The notes beneath the pieces were generated by a model. The model saw nothing but the letters and a program-made list of their open reading frames with translations, was not told where the DNA came from and searched no databases. Source: Tricholoma matsutake (taxonomy: Eukaryota > Basidiomycota > Agaricomycetes > Agaricales > Tricholomataceae). From it: DNA of 64,000 nt. The stretch is taken from contig AP026546.1 in assembly GCA_026075535.2 (NCBI GenBank), forward strand, positions 7,006,001 through 7,070,000, in the 5' to 3' direction. The translations under genes and the position numbers were made by a program. Below, in pieces: positions 11,535 to 23,359 of this stretch (its first letter is position 1; each line of letters opens with the position of its first letter).

Positions 11535-12425
11535 ATGACAACTACCAGTCAAACACGAATCAACTATGAATCAACTGCCTCAAGGCTTGCCCGTTGTGAT
11601 ATTGAAGAGATATATTCATGGGTGAGGGAAATAAGCAGATTTACCAGCCAACTGCCTGCACCTGCTCCACCCTCCTCCAGTCTCACTGTTGCAATTGGCG
11701 ATCTCATTCATTCCAACAACAACATGGTCGCTGCTATTGGGGCCCTCCAAGCTGAAAACCAACAGCTGCGTGACTCAGTCCTTGCAACCAATGCTCATCT
11801 TACCCAGATGGGACATGCCCTGGACGATGCTGATCGTCGTCTAGACTGCATGTCTGATGCATTCAACCCGACTGTGCCCAACTCCCCAACATTCCGTTCG
11901 AGCAAACGGCTACATACTTTGAGTGCAACCTTTGTCCCCGCACAGCCTGGACATGTTCTCCCGCCAATTACCTTCCCCCCCCAAGCTACACCTGTGCCCA
12001 TCCCTCATACAGTTGCTACCTACCATAGTGGGGGCCACACTCTTCCGATGGCTGTTACCCAGTCTGCCCCTGGGGCCCCTGCTTCAGAAACAGTGCAGGG
12101 TGCTCCTGCTGTGCAGCCTGCTGCATCGCTTGGTCCTCCTGCCCCAGCTGTGCTGAGCAATCCACATGGCTCGAGCACCAATGTCTATGTCGAGGTGGGG
12201 TCAGTAGACTGGGGAAAGAATATCACAGGGGAATTCAAAGCCCTTCTCAGTCTCATGCCCAACCTCAGCCACATCTCTCATCAACTGCATGCATTTCACG
12301 CTCGGCCAGGATTTCTGAAGGTCCACTTCAACTCCAACCTCAACGCTATCTCATTTGTTACAATCTGGGCTGCAGGACCATGCCCTGCTGCCTATCAAAA
12401 TGTTACTGCCCATGTGTTAAACTGA
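11535..12425 (+). CDS. LINE ORF1-type protein (coiled coil, Pro-rich)
   Basis: A 296-residue open frame precedes the endonuclease/RT frame by 80 bp, the usual ORF1 position of a non-LTR retrotransposon. Residues about 50-105 form a heptad-like helical stretch (IGDLIHSNNNMVAAIGALQ, ENQQLRDSVLATNAHLTQM), followed by a Pro/Ala/Thr-rich linker. The C-terminal portion (VYVEVGSVDWGKNITGEF to HVLN) has alternating hydrophobics and no CCHC knuckle. ORF1 proteins bind the RNA and chaperone target-primed reverse transcription; this role is inferred from position. The frame is uninterrupted. Confidence 0.65.
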   Translation: MTTTSQTRINYESTASRLARCDIEEIYSWVREISRFTSQLPAPAPPSSSLTVAIGDLIHSNNNMVAAIGALQAENQQLRDSVLATNAHLTQMGHALDDADRRLDCMSDAFNPTVPNSPTFRSSKRLHTLSATFVPAQPGHVLPPITFPPQATPVPIPHTVATYHSGGHTLPMAVTQSAPGAPASETVQGAPAVQPAASLGPPAPAVLSNPHGSSTNVYVEVGSVDWGKNITGEFKALLSLMPNLSHISHQLHAFHARPGFLKVHFNSNLNAISFVTIWAAGPCPAAYQNVTAHVLN

Positions 12426-12505
12426 GTGGGGTGGGTGAGCTAGTACTATAGGATATGTTATGTTTGTGACCACCTAGCACATGTACTACAACAATAGTCA
12501 ATGAA

Positions 12506-15500
12506 GTGTTGCCATCCTCCCATGTACTGTTTAAGTCCTGGAATATTGGTGGCTGTCTTGCTATTGAACTCACCTGCCCTCACTTCCATCGCACTATCCA
12601 GAAATATCATGTCAACCTATTTCAGGAGACTCATCTCGTGCAAGAGCAGCATGAGACACTAGATATACCTGCTGGCTATCATGCCATTTCACTTCCACAT
12701 CCCTATAAACACCTATTCTCCCGTCCTTGGGGTGGTGTTCTGGCCCTTATTAGGGACAATCTTCACCTCATCATGAGGAATGACCTGTCGAGCCCAGACA
12801 TTATGGTTCTGGAATGTAATCATTTCATTGTAATCAATGCCTACATCCTACCAGATGAGGCAAGGTGGGAACAATTTGCGGACACTGATCCATTCCAAAA
12901 ATTCTGTAAGATAGTTCATGTGCTTTGTAGCATGGATAAACCTCTCTATATTTTGGGAGACCTGAATGCACCCACTGCATCATTGTCTCCATCACAACAT
13001 ATCTGGATCACAGCAGATGATGTGGTCAACACAAGAGGACATCTACTCTTAGACCTCTGCTGTGACCTCACACTAGAAATACTGAATGGAAACATAACCT
13101 ATGGAGGTAGTGGTGACTTCACGTCGATTCAACCAATGGGAAATTCGATCATTGACTATGTCATCACAAATTATATGGGGGCAAAACTGGTATCACGCTT
13201 TCAAGTAATGTGTCTAGCCCATGATGAAAAAGATCATACACCACTTGAACTAGATATTGAAATGCCCTTTCTAGAACTTCCTTGTCCTAGGAAGCTACCC
13301 AGACCTACTGCGGACAGTGCTACCACCTCACCCAATATACTTCCATCAGATAGTCCTATTGATATACTTCTAAAATGTGTGCTGGACTCGAGGAGTGATG
13401 TGGTGTCTCAAACACGTCATCTCTATGGGAATGTCACAAGGACTTCAACACCAATGTGTGTCTATGTCGATGGTTCATGTCATAACAATGGCCAATGCAC
13501 AGGCTGGCAGTGGTGTATACTGGGGTGAAAACAGTCTACACAACTCAGCGCTGAGAGTCTCTGATGCACAGACAAACAACAGGGGAGAAGTTTATGCCAT
13601 CCTTAAAGCATTACAGACAGCCCATGATGATGAGACTCTGCATATATACTGCGACTCTGAGTATGCAATGGAGACAATCACAATTCATGCTGCTGCAAAG
13701 GCAGCTCATGGCTGGAAAATTATAAATGGTGATCTGTTCAGAGACATAGCTACTCTGATCCATCAGAGATCAGCATCCGTTGTGTTCATTCAGGTCAAGG
13801 GACACAGCTGCAACTTCAAACATGATCAGGCTGACAGACTGGCCAATCTGGGGGCAATCCTGATGCCAGTAGCTCCTTACCACCCCCTTGAACTTGCCCT
13901 ACCCCCGAATGGTTCTCCTCCAGTAACAACAGACAAGGTCCTATACAGATCGTTAAATCCAAAGGTCCTCTCCCCCAATCCAGAACCACAGATCTTGAAA
14001 CATCACAGGAGTCATACTTCAGCTAGTGAGTGCCAGATGGAGCAAAGAGCACTAATTCTGGATGTCAAAGCAGAAAAGGAGTTTTGGACAGCAGCCAAAA
14101 AAATAATGGGTTCAAAGCAACCACAGGCTGACATATCTGCAGAAACTCTTAAAGAGGTGTTTCAACTGAGGATGAACCCTATTATTCCAATGCCACTGTC
14201 ATTCAATAAAGAGAGACTTGAGCTCAATCTCACTGTTTCCAGTGCAATGCCAAAACATACAATTGATACCACTCCAGAACAATTCTTCTCTGCCCCCATA
14301 ACAGAGGCAGAAATTGAGACTGCAAAGGAGCACTTCCATAACCATGCTGCCATTTCAACCTCCCCTGGACTGGATAAAATTGGCTTTGCTGAAATTGAGG
14401 AAATTGATAATGACCAATTATGTCTCTTACTCAATAAGTACCTGCACACTTTAGAAGCCTCTTCTACTTGGTTAACAGCTGCCCTTGATGCAATCATCAA
14501 GAGAGGAAAAGATAAAAATGATCCAAATGAATATCATGCAATTGGGCTCGAGAGTGTCCTACTCAAGCTTATGACACTCATTATTCACAAATGGATCACT
14601 GCTTGGTGCCTAGCCCGAGATCTTATCCCTCCCTCACAAAATGGATTTTGTGAGGGGTTCAGGACTAATGACAATGTCTTTATTCTGAGATGTGCCATTG
14701 AGCGGGCCCGTGCGCTTGGTCTCTCCCTATATGTGGTTTTTGCAGACATTAGCAATGCATTCCCCTCTACAGAACAAGCCACTTTATGGCTCAAGATGAG
14801 GAATATGGGTGCAAGTGGCCATGTCTTTGACTGGCTTCAAATGCTGTACCAAAGAATGTCATATGTGGTGAAACATCACACTGAGTTGTCTCAATTGTTC
14901 TGTGTGACACTAGGAATATTGATTGGTGACAACTCCTCTCCAATCCTATGAACACTATATATGGCTGATTTTCACCTGGATCCTGACTCAGATGATATCA
15001 AACTGGCCGGTACTAGTATAGCAAACCTGGAGCAGGCTGATGACATTATACTCATATCGACAAATCCTAAGGGGGCTCAGAAAAAGCTGAATGCGCTATG
15101 GCAGTGGTGTAGCCTAAATTTCATGTTACTCAGTGCAGTGAAATCACTGATCATGATATTTGGACCAATCCCCCACACACTACCTCTCTTCCTGTTTGGC
15201 GACAAACCTGTCATGTTGAAGACAGAGCAAACATATGTTGGTATAACATTACAGTCTACACAACACAACATCTTTGCTAAACACTACAAAAATAAAGCAA
15301 GCAAAGCTCGATCAGTTGGTAATACAGTGCTAGGTATGGAGTCTATTATAGACACACTTCCCCCATGGGAGGCCAAGAAGCTCTATATGGCACAGATTGA
15401 CCCCCACCTTATCCATGGATATGAGGTCATACTTGATGTCGACCTTCCTCTTCTGGAGAAACTCTCTGATGTGAAAACATCATATCTCCACTGGGTCCTG

Positions 15501-16327
15501 GGTTTACATAGAAGGTCAATGATAACACCACTGTTTACAGAGACCTCTTTGGTACCATTGCAGTTTCGGAGAATTATACTCACTCTTGGTTATCTGCACT
15601 ACCTCACAAGCCTACCCACTGACCATTATGCAAAGAAGGCATACATGGACTCAGTAAGGCTTGCAAAGGAGAATAAAGCATCATGGACAATGGATCTACA
15701 ATACATATTTCTGAATCTGCCATTCCATGTCCCGCTTCCTGACCTTGAAAGCATCACACCTCTTCAAGTGAATGAGGTGACAAAGCTTTTTAAGTCAAGA
15801 TGGAAGCCTATATCCAAAGTGAACTTGAGGCCTCCCCTAAATTGTATCTTCTTCAAAACAGACTTGAACCTGACAAAGATTGTCCTCCAAGCCATAAGAC
15901 ACTTCATTTCAGACATTACCTTAGTGTACCCAACAGTGTTCATAGAAAAGCACTTACAAGTCTCCTGCTCTCTTCGCATGCATTGGCTATAGAATGCCTA
16001 AGATGGCTGGAACATTGCCGCCCACGTGTCCAGCAACAATGGAGATTATGCCGTCTTTGTAAAAATTCAGTGGAGAGCCCTGAACATGCATTGCTGGAGT
16101 GCACCAGCTCATATGAGCTGAATAACCATTGCAAGAAATTCTCAGACAGAATGTACACTGAGATACCACATTTGCCCTGGCATCCCATGGTCTCTTCTAT
16201 TGATCTATTCAAAATGATATTGAAGGAAAGGACTACCATCAGACTGCTTGCAAAATTTACATATGAAGTGTTAGAGCTCTTTCAGGCTGTACCAGTCTAT
16301 GTATCTGAGAATGCTGTATTTGAATGA
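12506..16327 (+). pseudogene. LINE ORF2: endonuclease, RNase H, reverse transcriptase, Zn finger
   Basis: Domains in order: an APE-type endonuclease (about 12530-13260: SWNIGG, LFQETHL, ILGDLNAP, and HTPLEL near the end); an RNase H domain (about 13455-13850: YVDGSC, RGEVYAILKAL, IYCDSEYA, VKGHS, ADRLANLGA, giving the D-E-D-D set); a reverse transcriptase (about 14330-15300: STSPGLDKI, FADISNAFP, QADDIILIS as the catalytic motif); and a C-terminal CX2C...HX4C finger (CRLCKNSVESPEHALLEC, about 16050-16105). Three defects are visible: a frameshift near 13490 inside RNase H, a TGA at 14949-14951 within the conserved SSPIL-TLYM motif, and a frameshift near 15825. The RNase H lies before the RT. 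Confidence 0.85.
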
Positions 16328-16339
16328 TACATCCGCTTC

Positions 16340-16355
16340 AAAAAAAAAAAAAAAA
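16340..16355 (+). repeat. 16-nt poly(A) tract after LINE ORF2
   Basis: An A16 run starts 13 bp after the ORF2 stop and may mark the 3' end of the LINE. No target-site duplication was found on either side, so the true 3' end could lie further on. Confidence 0.5.
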
Positions 16356-16896
16356 GGAGAAACTCTCAGTGGGGTTCTATACCCCTTGCCCATGGTTATA
16401 ACTGTCCAGTGATCGACATTGAAGGCCGTTTCGCCTGCTGGAAGTCGTGATCATGGGCCTGAGATGAAGATGTATAATAGTTGGATAGCTTGCCTGTACT
16501 TAATGACATCGGGAAACTCTCGGACCCCTGGCATTCAGCGATTGGACCATGCCAGTAATATACTACTACTACTACTACAGATTAGTGGGCGTGATGTGAT
16601 GGGATCATGTCCACTAATATGTGGCAGACTGTGGGAAGGTTAGGTGCCGTGTGGTGGAAACATTCTGAAGGTCCAACTTGAAATATATGTAATCTAATTT
16701 ACCTAATTACTACTATCTGTTATAAGTTGGGACTAGCACAAGCAATTCACAGTATACTACAGCCTTTGCCACGCCTGTTTGTGAGTGAGTGACGCATCAT
16801 GCCAGTTCTTTCGCATCTCAAAGGATCTGTTGGCCATAGAGTACTTAAGCCCTTTGTCTAGAATGATGTCATCAGATACACCTCCATTCATAAATC
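16356..16896. repeat. LINE 3' flank with TAC microsatellite
   Basis: No gene is seen. A (TAC)n run lies at 16558-16578. TGGGATCATGTCCACTAATATG and similar GATCATG words recur nearby without forming a clear array. Confidence 0.45.
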
Positions 16897-17145
16897 ATGT
16901 CAACATCTCAATCTTGTGTTAGTCTTCGCGGCACACCCATGGTATGTATTTTGATCCAAGTCAAGTCCAGGCTTAGGCAAAGAGTGACACCCAAGGCCAT
17001 TGCATGTGTAACTGCCATTGCAGGAGCACTCGGAGCGATGTACATCATGGGGCAGGATACGAAGGAGAAGGAGGGCAGGGAATCAACCTTCAGTTCGTCA
17101 TCTTACCTCCCATCTTCCATCATGATGCTGGATCAGCTTATTTAA
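16897..17145 (+). CDS. Possible small single-pass membrane protein
   Basis: This 82-residue open frame has an A at -3 (AATCATGTC). A basic stretch (KSRLRQRVTPK) is followed by a hydrophobic segment, AIACVTAIAGALGAMYIMG, at about residues 34-52 and a charged tail (QDTKEKEGRES). The pattern suits a small organelle-inserted membrane protein, but I recognise no family. It could be chance. A GGTATG after the 15th codon could also be a splice donor. Confidence 0.3.
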   Translation: MSTSQSCVSLRGTPMVCILIQVKSRLRQRVTPKAIACVTAIAGALGAMYIMGQDTKEKEGRESTFSSSSYLPSSIMMLDQLI

Positions 17146-17495
17146 ATTTCACTTAGAACATGGAGCAGCCGGCCAGTCCAATATGTGCATGAACTTGTCT
17201 GATGTCAGCACCGCTGTATCGGTACCACGACCTGGGAAACAGAGAATACATGCTGCTGGAAGCACAGAAGAGAGAAAGTAACTCAGGCTGCAGCGGCATC
17301 TGGAACTTTGCACAGGACTGCTAAATGTGAGACTGCTGAAGAGTCCACTCCAACAATCCAAGTGCAAATAAGATTACAAAAATTACATGAGCATCTAGGG
17401 ACTGGAATTCACTGTTGTACAATGCAGTATAATTAGTACGACCTAGAAGGCAAGGATGATGACTCAGGTATCAAATGAACAAAAGACGCAAATTT

Positions 17496-20042
17496 TCACA
17501 ACCTCAAAACAGCTTTCATCATGCTCGAGACGCTAGGACACAATCTAGTCCAGGCCAAAGGTTTAGGCTTCACAACAGGCCGTGATATGATCGTCCGAGG
17601 CATGCATGAACTGCTCTTGTTGTGAGACACAGTGAGTTCATTTTGAACTTTCTGCTTCTTGACTGGAATTTCTTCCTCGTTGGACTCATGCCTAGTGCTC
17701 TTCTTGTGCTTTTCACGTCTCAGAGTGCGACGACCCTCCTCGGCATGCAACCTGCGTTCGAGGGCCTATAGACAATTTTAACAGGAAAAAAAGGTAGAGC
17801 AATAAGGATATCTACCAGGCGAGCTACCAGATCCGCTTCAGAGCCAACACTGGCAGGCAGTGCAGGCATCTTCCCCATAGAAGAGACACCTGAACATGAT
17901 GGAAGTGGGTGGTAAAGTCTCGGCTCTGACTCGCCAACTTGTGGAATGAGCACGGGCCAGCTGCGATATGAGGAATGAAAGGGATTGCTGCGCTTCCATT
18001 GTTGCACTTCTGCTACTCTTCGTGCCCACTCGGTCATGGGCTCAAGTGCAATTGATGTCTTTTGCTGCACAGCTATGGTCATCCGTTGGGCAGGTGGAGT
18101 GAAAGAAGAACAAGGGCCGTCAGAAGGTAGTCGAGTATTCACATCTTCCAAACCGCACACATGGTCAGAGTTAACCAGTTGTAGGTCTGAGAGTAGGAGC
18201 TGTTGATGAACGGGAAAAATGGGGAGCGGATAAGATATATGAGGATAAAAGGCAGGTACTTGCACCTGACAGATATCCAAATACAATGCATTAGGGATGT
18301 ACGATGCAGGTGCGAAAGATGCGAGCTGGATATGGGGTTGCCACTGAGGCTCATCAAAAGACACAACAGGCAGCTGGTAATTTGTGCCTGGCATACTGCC
18401 CTCATTTGAATGAGCTGACGCTGCATGGCTGTCATACCTGCTTTGCACGAGATGCTGATGCTGCCATTATTAGGTCCTCAATTTCATCAGCGACATGAAG
18501 TATATGCACAAAACTTCCAGATCCACTTGGGGAGGTGGATAAAACAGGCAAGGTCAACTGATGGTTATTCAGCGAAAGGTCTAGGCTGTTCTCATGCTGT
18601 CCCTGATCACCACTCGCTGCATACTGGAAATAGATATGCTGGGTGAGTTGATTCGACTTGACAGCTGGCAAAAGTGGCACTTGCTGAGAAACTTGGAATG
18701 CAGAGATGGTAAACGCTGGTCATGGTATCTCAAATGGTAATAGTTGGTTAGTTGGCACATGATAAATGGGAGGTTGTGGTGAACCATCCATCTCAACATC
18801 AATGTCCATTATCGATCGGGTGTTTGCATCATGGCAATGCTGTTGGCTAGAAACCCTGTCATTGAAGAGTACTTCACCGGTACCCTGATCTCCGAGTTCA
18901 GAGGCGCAAGGGTAGTCATGATTAGCAATAGGCATGTCGGCGATGGGTTGAGACTTCTGCCTCAGAAAACCTAATTCGGCGAGGTTGCCGGTGGGATGAG
19001 ATCTGTGCTCCCCGGAGCTAGCAGTCAGGGAGGTTAAAGAATGGGTAGTCTGCCCTGTGGCAGCGTACCCGCTTTGAATCATCGGGGTCACACTCATCAA
19101 CCCAGGATTTGTACCAGATTGAAGGGCATCTGGGGATATCATCGGCCCAACATTGGTAACCAAACCATTGTTGCTGCATGAAGGGCTTTGAAGACGAGAA
19201 GTAAGAGTTAAGTTGATCAAGTCTAGTCGTCACGCATACAAGGATATACTGACCTATTTAAATCCTCAAACACCGGGCCTTTGGGAATAGTCATTGTCGG
19301 CTTGATATTCAATTCTGTGTTGCTGTCTGGTTGCACAGAAGGCATCACAGATGGTTGATTTGCTGCATGTTGTGTAGTTGAGGGTGGTGTTGTTGAGGGT
19401 GGTGTTGTTGAGGGTGGTGTTGTTGAGGGTGGTGTTGTTGAGGGTGTTGTTGTTGAGGGTGGTGTTGTGAAGGGTGGTGTTGTTGAGGGTGGTGTTGTTG
19501 AGGGTGGTGTTACTGAGGTCGATGTTGACGTGGTCTGTGGCACTGGGTTCTCGCTATCGGGTTCCTTGTCCGTCGCATCATCATCCTCATCATCCTTGGG
19601 AGGTTTGCGCCATCTAGAACAAACAATTATTGAGTACACTCAGTGTCATCCTCAAATGAAAATTGAACACGAATGGAACGGAGGGCATGATAATTTTCTC
19701 AGGTCCACAAGGCCTTATGAGTAAACAATGTGGGATTGACCTTTTTAAAGGGAGTCGTTTCCAGTTGGGTTTTTGGGAACTCAACGAGGAAGACGAAGGC
19801 CCAGAGATGGTGGGATTCACTGCTGTGGAGTTTGAAGCCGAGGGGGCCGATGAACTCGAAGGCGAACTTGAAGGTCCTGCACTGCTGTTATCATCTTTGG
19901 GGTCGTCATTTATGCGTGCTGCCTTTATTGATTGAATGCAAACACGAGGATCAGGAATGACCCTCTTTTCAAGTGTAGAATCCTTGGCTGACGACACACC
20001 AGAGCATTTAGGATGACGAGAAGCAGAAGCTTGGTTAGCCAT
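17496..20042 (-). CDS. Multi-exon low-complexity hypothetical protein, probably nuclear
   Basis: The start is MANQASASRHPK at 20042. A Ser/Pro-rich first exon is followed by an acidic stretch (KDDEDDDATDK) and a Thr/Pro repeat (TPPST units) encoded by the 15-bp minisatellite at 19378-19515. Long Gln/Ser/Pro-rich sequence follows (about 19220-17817). The last intron is clear: 17766-17815, 50 bp, GTAGAT...CTATAG, phase 0. It joins DLVARL to ALERRLHAEEGRRTLRREKHKK. The C-terminus is strongly basic (RREKHKK, PVKKQKVQ), suggesting nuclear localisation. An upstream acceptor ends in TTTGTTCTAG near 19616; other exon borders are approximate. I recognise no domain. Confidence 0.45.
19378..19515. repeat. 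15-bp minisatellite encoding Thr/Pro repeats
   Basis: GTTGAGGGTGGTGTT repeats about nine times in register. Because 15 is a multiple of three, copy-number change keeps the reading frame of the minus-strand gene (SerThrThrProPro units). Single-base variants occur near 19441 and 19470. Confidence 0.9.
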
Positions 20043-20591
20043 GGTGAATGTGGTACTGAATAATGGGAGGTGATGAGAAAACGAGACAGTTGGAACATCC
20101 AGTAATGTCTGGTGGCTAGCAGAGTTAAGTTTTTTTGCAGACAATGTAGTGCATTCCGATGTCCACCCACAATACATTGATATATATACCATATACCATT
20201 GTACAGCTTTGGCACTTTCAGCTGCGAGAACACTTTGGACTTATGATTACCTTGCCGCATGGCCAAATGGCCACATATGGCCACCACAAGGTTGGGTTTT
20301 CCCCTGTAATTGATTGGTTAGCAGTCGATGAGCCTGTCCTAGTCTATGTTCATTTGCAGTGGGCATGTGGTTGGCCAAGTAACCTCATTTTTCTCATGTT
20401 CGCTGTAGAGTAGGGAAGAAGCAGTTACCAGTCATGAGTCGAAAGCAGCATTGAGTATTGTATCTCGCTCGAGGAGCTAGCCACAAACAGGAACATCAAG
20501 ATAGGTTAAGAGTTAGATAAGATAAGATTCAGATGTGATACTTGTGAAATCAACAAGATGTGTCAAAGATGAGCAAGTCCATATTTAGACT
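20043..20591. promoter_or_regulatory. Upstream region of the reverse-strand gene, with TATA-like run
   Basis: No gene is seen. A minus-strand TATA-like stretch (GGTATATGGTATATATATC, about 20176-20196) lies roughly 140 bp upstream of the ATG at 20042. The rest shows no repeat apart from the start of the DUF6699-like copy at 20592. Confidence 0.3.
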
Positions 20592-20989
20592 CACCTCTGC
20601 TAATGTCAGCGGGGGCTCGAAATCTTCCTCACGCTCAAACCTTCTCCTCATTGCCTGCGCAACCCCGTGCCCATCTAGGTGTCCCAGACACCTGGACACT
20701 CAGGCAGATGCCACTTCCTATCCCACATTCTGAAAGGCTCCATACTGCATCCGCTACCACGATGCGACGGTGGTCAGAGCCTCCACCACTCAACTTCAGC
20801 AAGTCACCCTACCGCTGCATCCCGCTCCCAGACACAGGACATGGACTGGTAATCTTCAACCCCGTCCTCACATATTCCCACTGCCAAACTGTTCATGAGG
20901 AGCTGAACATCTCTCAGGGATGTCCAGTTGAGGTGCGCCACCGCCATGATGTATGTGGACCAGCAACAAACCCTAGCGTAGGGTTTGCA
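20592..20989 (+). pseudogene. Truncated inverted copy of the DUF6699-like gene
   Basis: These 398 bp match 23645-24042 in reverse orientation with about 14 mismatches by eye (roughly 96%). The copy encodes the middle of the protein (MSAGARNLPHAQT to CGPATNPSVGFA) and lacks both the N-terminal 54 residues and the C-terminal domain core. The 3' boundary falls just after the small palindrome AACCCTAGCGTAGGGTT; beyond it the sequence is unrelated. No poly(A) or target duplication was found, so retroposition is not supported. Confidence 0.85.
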
Positions 20990-21112
20990 CAATTAGCCAA
21001 AATGAAATTTACGCTAATTAGCACTAAAATACATGGGTGAATTAGGTGCCACCTAGTTCAAGAGCTAATTTACCAGGTCAATTAGGTCTCATGTGAAACT
21101 CCCCAAACACTA

Positions 21113-21578
21113 AGGTAGAGGAACTCCAGTGTCATATGACCTGGCATGATTTTATGTGACAAAATGATAGAAATTGAATCACAAAATAAGAGAGGGCTCT
21201 TTTCAAAAATGTGCTTGCCTAGAAATTTATATTTCTAGTCTCCTGAATTTCCTTGGGAGACAGAAGTATGTATAATGAGGTGTATGCATTTATGATTGAA
21301 TAGTTACGGGTTTGTGGAAGATAAATTATGTACACGTGATTCAATCTCAAGAATGTGTTGCCAGCACGTGTTGCATCCAAGTGTCCACATCAGGCCTCAC
21401 AGGCCCATCACCCATGCCAGCATACAAAAAGAGAAAGATTACGGCTATAACAAACTTGGGAAGTTGGATCCAATCCAGTGTCCACTGAGATGAGTCAGAT
21501 CACATGACTTTGCTAAGCCCCTCATCACAGACTCGGTCACAGCACATGACATTTGATGATTAAGGAGTTCCTCTACCT
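21113..21578. mobile_element. 466-bp MITE with 15-bp terminal inverted repeats and TA duplication
   Basis: The left end AGGTAGAGGAACTCC (21113-21127) is exactly inverted at the right end (21564-21578). The element is flanked by TA on both sides (21111-21112 and 21579-21580). There is no coding frame of note. TA target duplication and short inverted ends fit a non-autonomous Tc1/mariner-type element. The ends differ from the pogo ends at 1236-1298, so a different autonomous partner is implied. Confidence 0.75.
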
Positions 21579-21580
21579 TA

Positions 21581-23359
21581 CCCATGGCAATTTCCAAAAC
21601 CCAGATTTTCTGGGTCAACCGGTCAAGCTGTCAAGCGTGAAACATATGGTCGACCGTAGTTAGAGTCTTAGACACAAAGAGGCAGCCATTCTCGCGGCGC
21701 GACTTCTTGTTTGCTCCGCACAATTCCTCTTGGGCTTCCGAGCTCAAGGATGACTTATCGTCATAGTGCTCAGGCGCTAGCGTTCAGACTGCTCCGTCAT
21801 CCTCGCTATGATGACACATGTCCCTCATAAACTTGCCCATCGCCCGAGAGTCTGTGTCGCTTCCTTGATCCACGACTCTCGTGCTTTGGCTGAGTTTCCT
21901 TTATTCTATGGTTGCTTCTCTTGTTCACTGCTCTCGTGTCTATGTAGCTTTCTAGTTTGTGCTCACCTCCTTCCCTCACCTGTGGTAGCTTTCCTTATTT
22001 TTTTGGCCCAGTAGGGTTTTTTGGGCAGAGCAGAGCTTTTGATGCACACACATCCTCTCCTCTCATATCGCGTACTGTACTTGTATTCTCTCAGAGCAGT
22101 TCACGCGCGATTAGATCATGGGCGTGCCACTGATTTCAGGGCGCGCCCACTTTCGGCTACAAATCCTCACGGCTATCCTTGTCTCCCGAACGCGTGGTTT
22201 GTTAAGCTAGAAGCTTCGTGATTCATGATGCTCTCGATTACAAGTGGTATAGAAAGGACTATATTGTGAATACAAATCTGTCGTCAATGGCAAGTTGGAT
22301 GGTGACTCAGTACTCAACGGTAGGCTATGCGAGCTTGCAACTTGAAGTTGGGCTGAAAACGTTGTGTCCGGACTTTATGTGGTTCTTCCGACAATTCCCT
22401 TGTGGTCTGTGCGCGAGAAGCCACAGTTTGGTCTAGTTTGGTGTTGCCAGAAAACAAACAAGCCACAATCTTTTCTATCACCACATTACACAACCATGTC
22501 GTCCAGTAGACGCGGTTGGTGCTAGTCTGCTTCGAGGTCGTCCTTCCTACACAGTGTGGCGCCGCGGTGCATTGAAGCAGGACCATCCTAGACCTCTGTT
22601 TCTCACTGACATTAAACGTCACTGCCTAGAAGGTTTTCCGAAGAATATCCTGTCAAGAGCATCCAGCACAGTCCCATGGTAACGAAGGCGCGGTCCCTCA
22701 TACGATAAGTCCTCGGCTGTTGGGCAATCGTGTTATCGATGATCCTCAAGTAGGGCTTGTGACGTATGTAAAGGCTGTAAATGTACGTATTTTTTTCCCT
22801 AACCGTCCCACAGATTTTGTCAACGTAAAGTTGAGGACGATCGGTTTACGCGATCGTCGGCACCTTTGCTTGCATAAATCGCGGCTATACTTCGCATTAT
22901 ATCACACACGAGCAGGGTCTCACGAATTTACTTTAAAGCGCAATTATACGGATCTTCTTTCTTCTCACCATTGCGCAGAACTGCGCACCTGACTTTCACG
23001 GCTGTTCATAACATAAACTACAGCTTTCAGTCGTACCACACTACTAGTTTAGGGAAGGATTTGACTGGCCAGTGCCCCCTGGGTCGTCGCGTGCATGGTA
23101 CGATACGACATTATCGCACTCTTTCCAATCTAATCAAATTCACTGGGAAGTAACCTGGTTTGTATAGTGTTCGTCGTCTCTATGCACTGTTCTCTCGGCG
23201 GCTTTCAATCCGGTAAGCAGTCAGTCTCGGGTCGTATCGTTTGACACGAAGCAATGGCTAAACCACAATACAGTTATCAATGAGCCGGTTAAGAAGATAT
23301 CAACAGCTTCTTACGTTGCGTCGCAATACTCGTTAGCGAGAGTATGCGCAATGTCCTCT
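21581..23359. other. CpG-rich stretch without an intact gene; faint DUF6699-like relic
   Basis: No plausible gene is seen. At about 22633-22735, GTCAAGAGCATCCAGCACAG and CCTCGGCTGTTGGGCAATCG resemble GTCGAGGGCATCTAGCACAT and CCTCGGCCATTCGGTAGTAA in the DUF6699-like gene (23550-23640), in the same orientation. This suggests an old diverged copy. The stretch is noticeably richer in CG dinucleotides than the retroelements in this window. Confidence 0.35.

Noticed and set aside
20970..20989. Telomere-type repeat (AACCCTA and TAGGGTT)
   Set aside because: Only one copy of each half exists, forming a short palindrome also present in the source gene, so it is not telomeric sequence.
20592..20989. 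Retroposed copy of the DUF6699-like gene
   Set aside because: No poly(A) tract, target duplication or intron loss can be shown; a segmental inverted duplication fits better.
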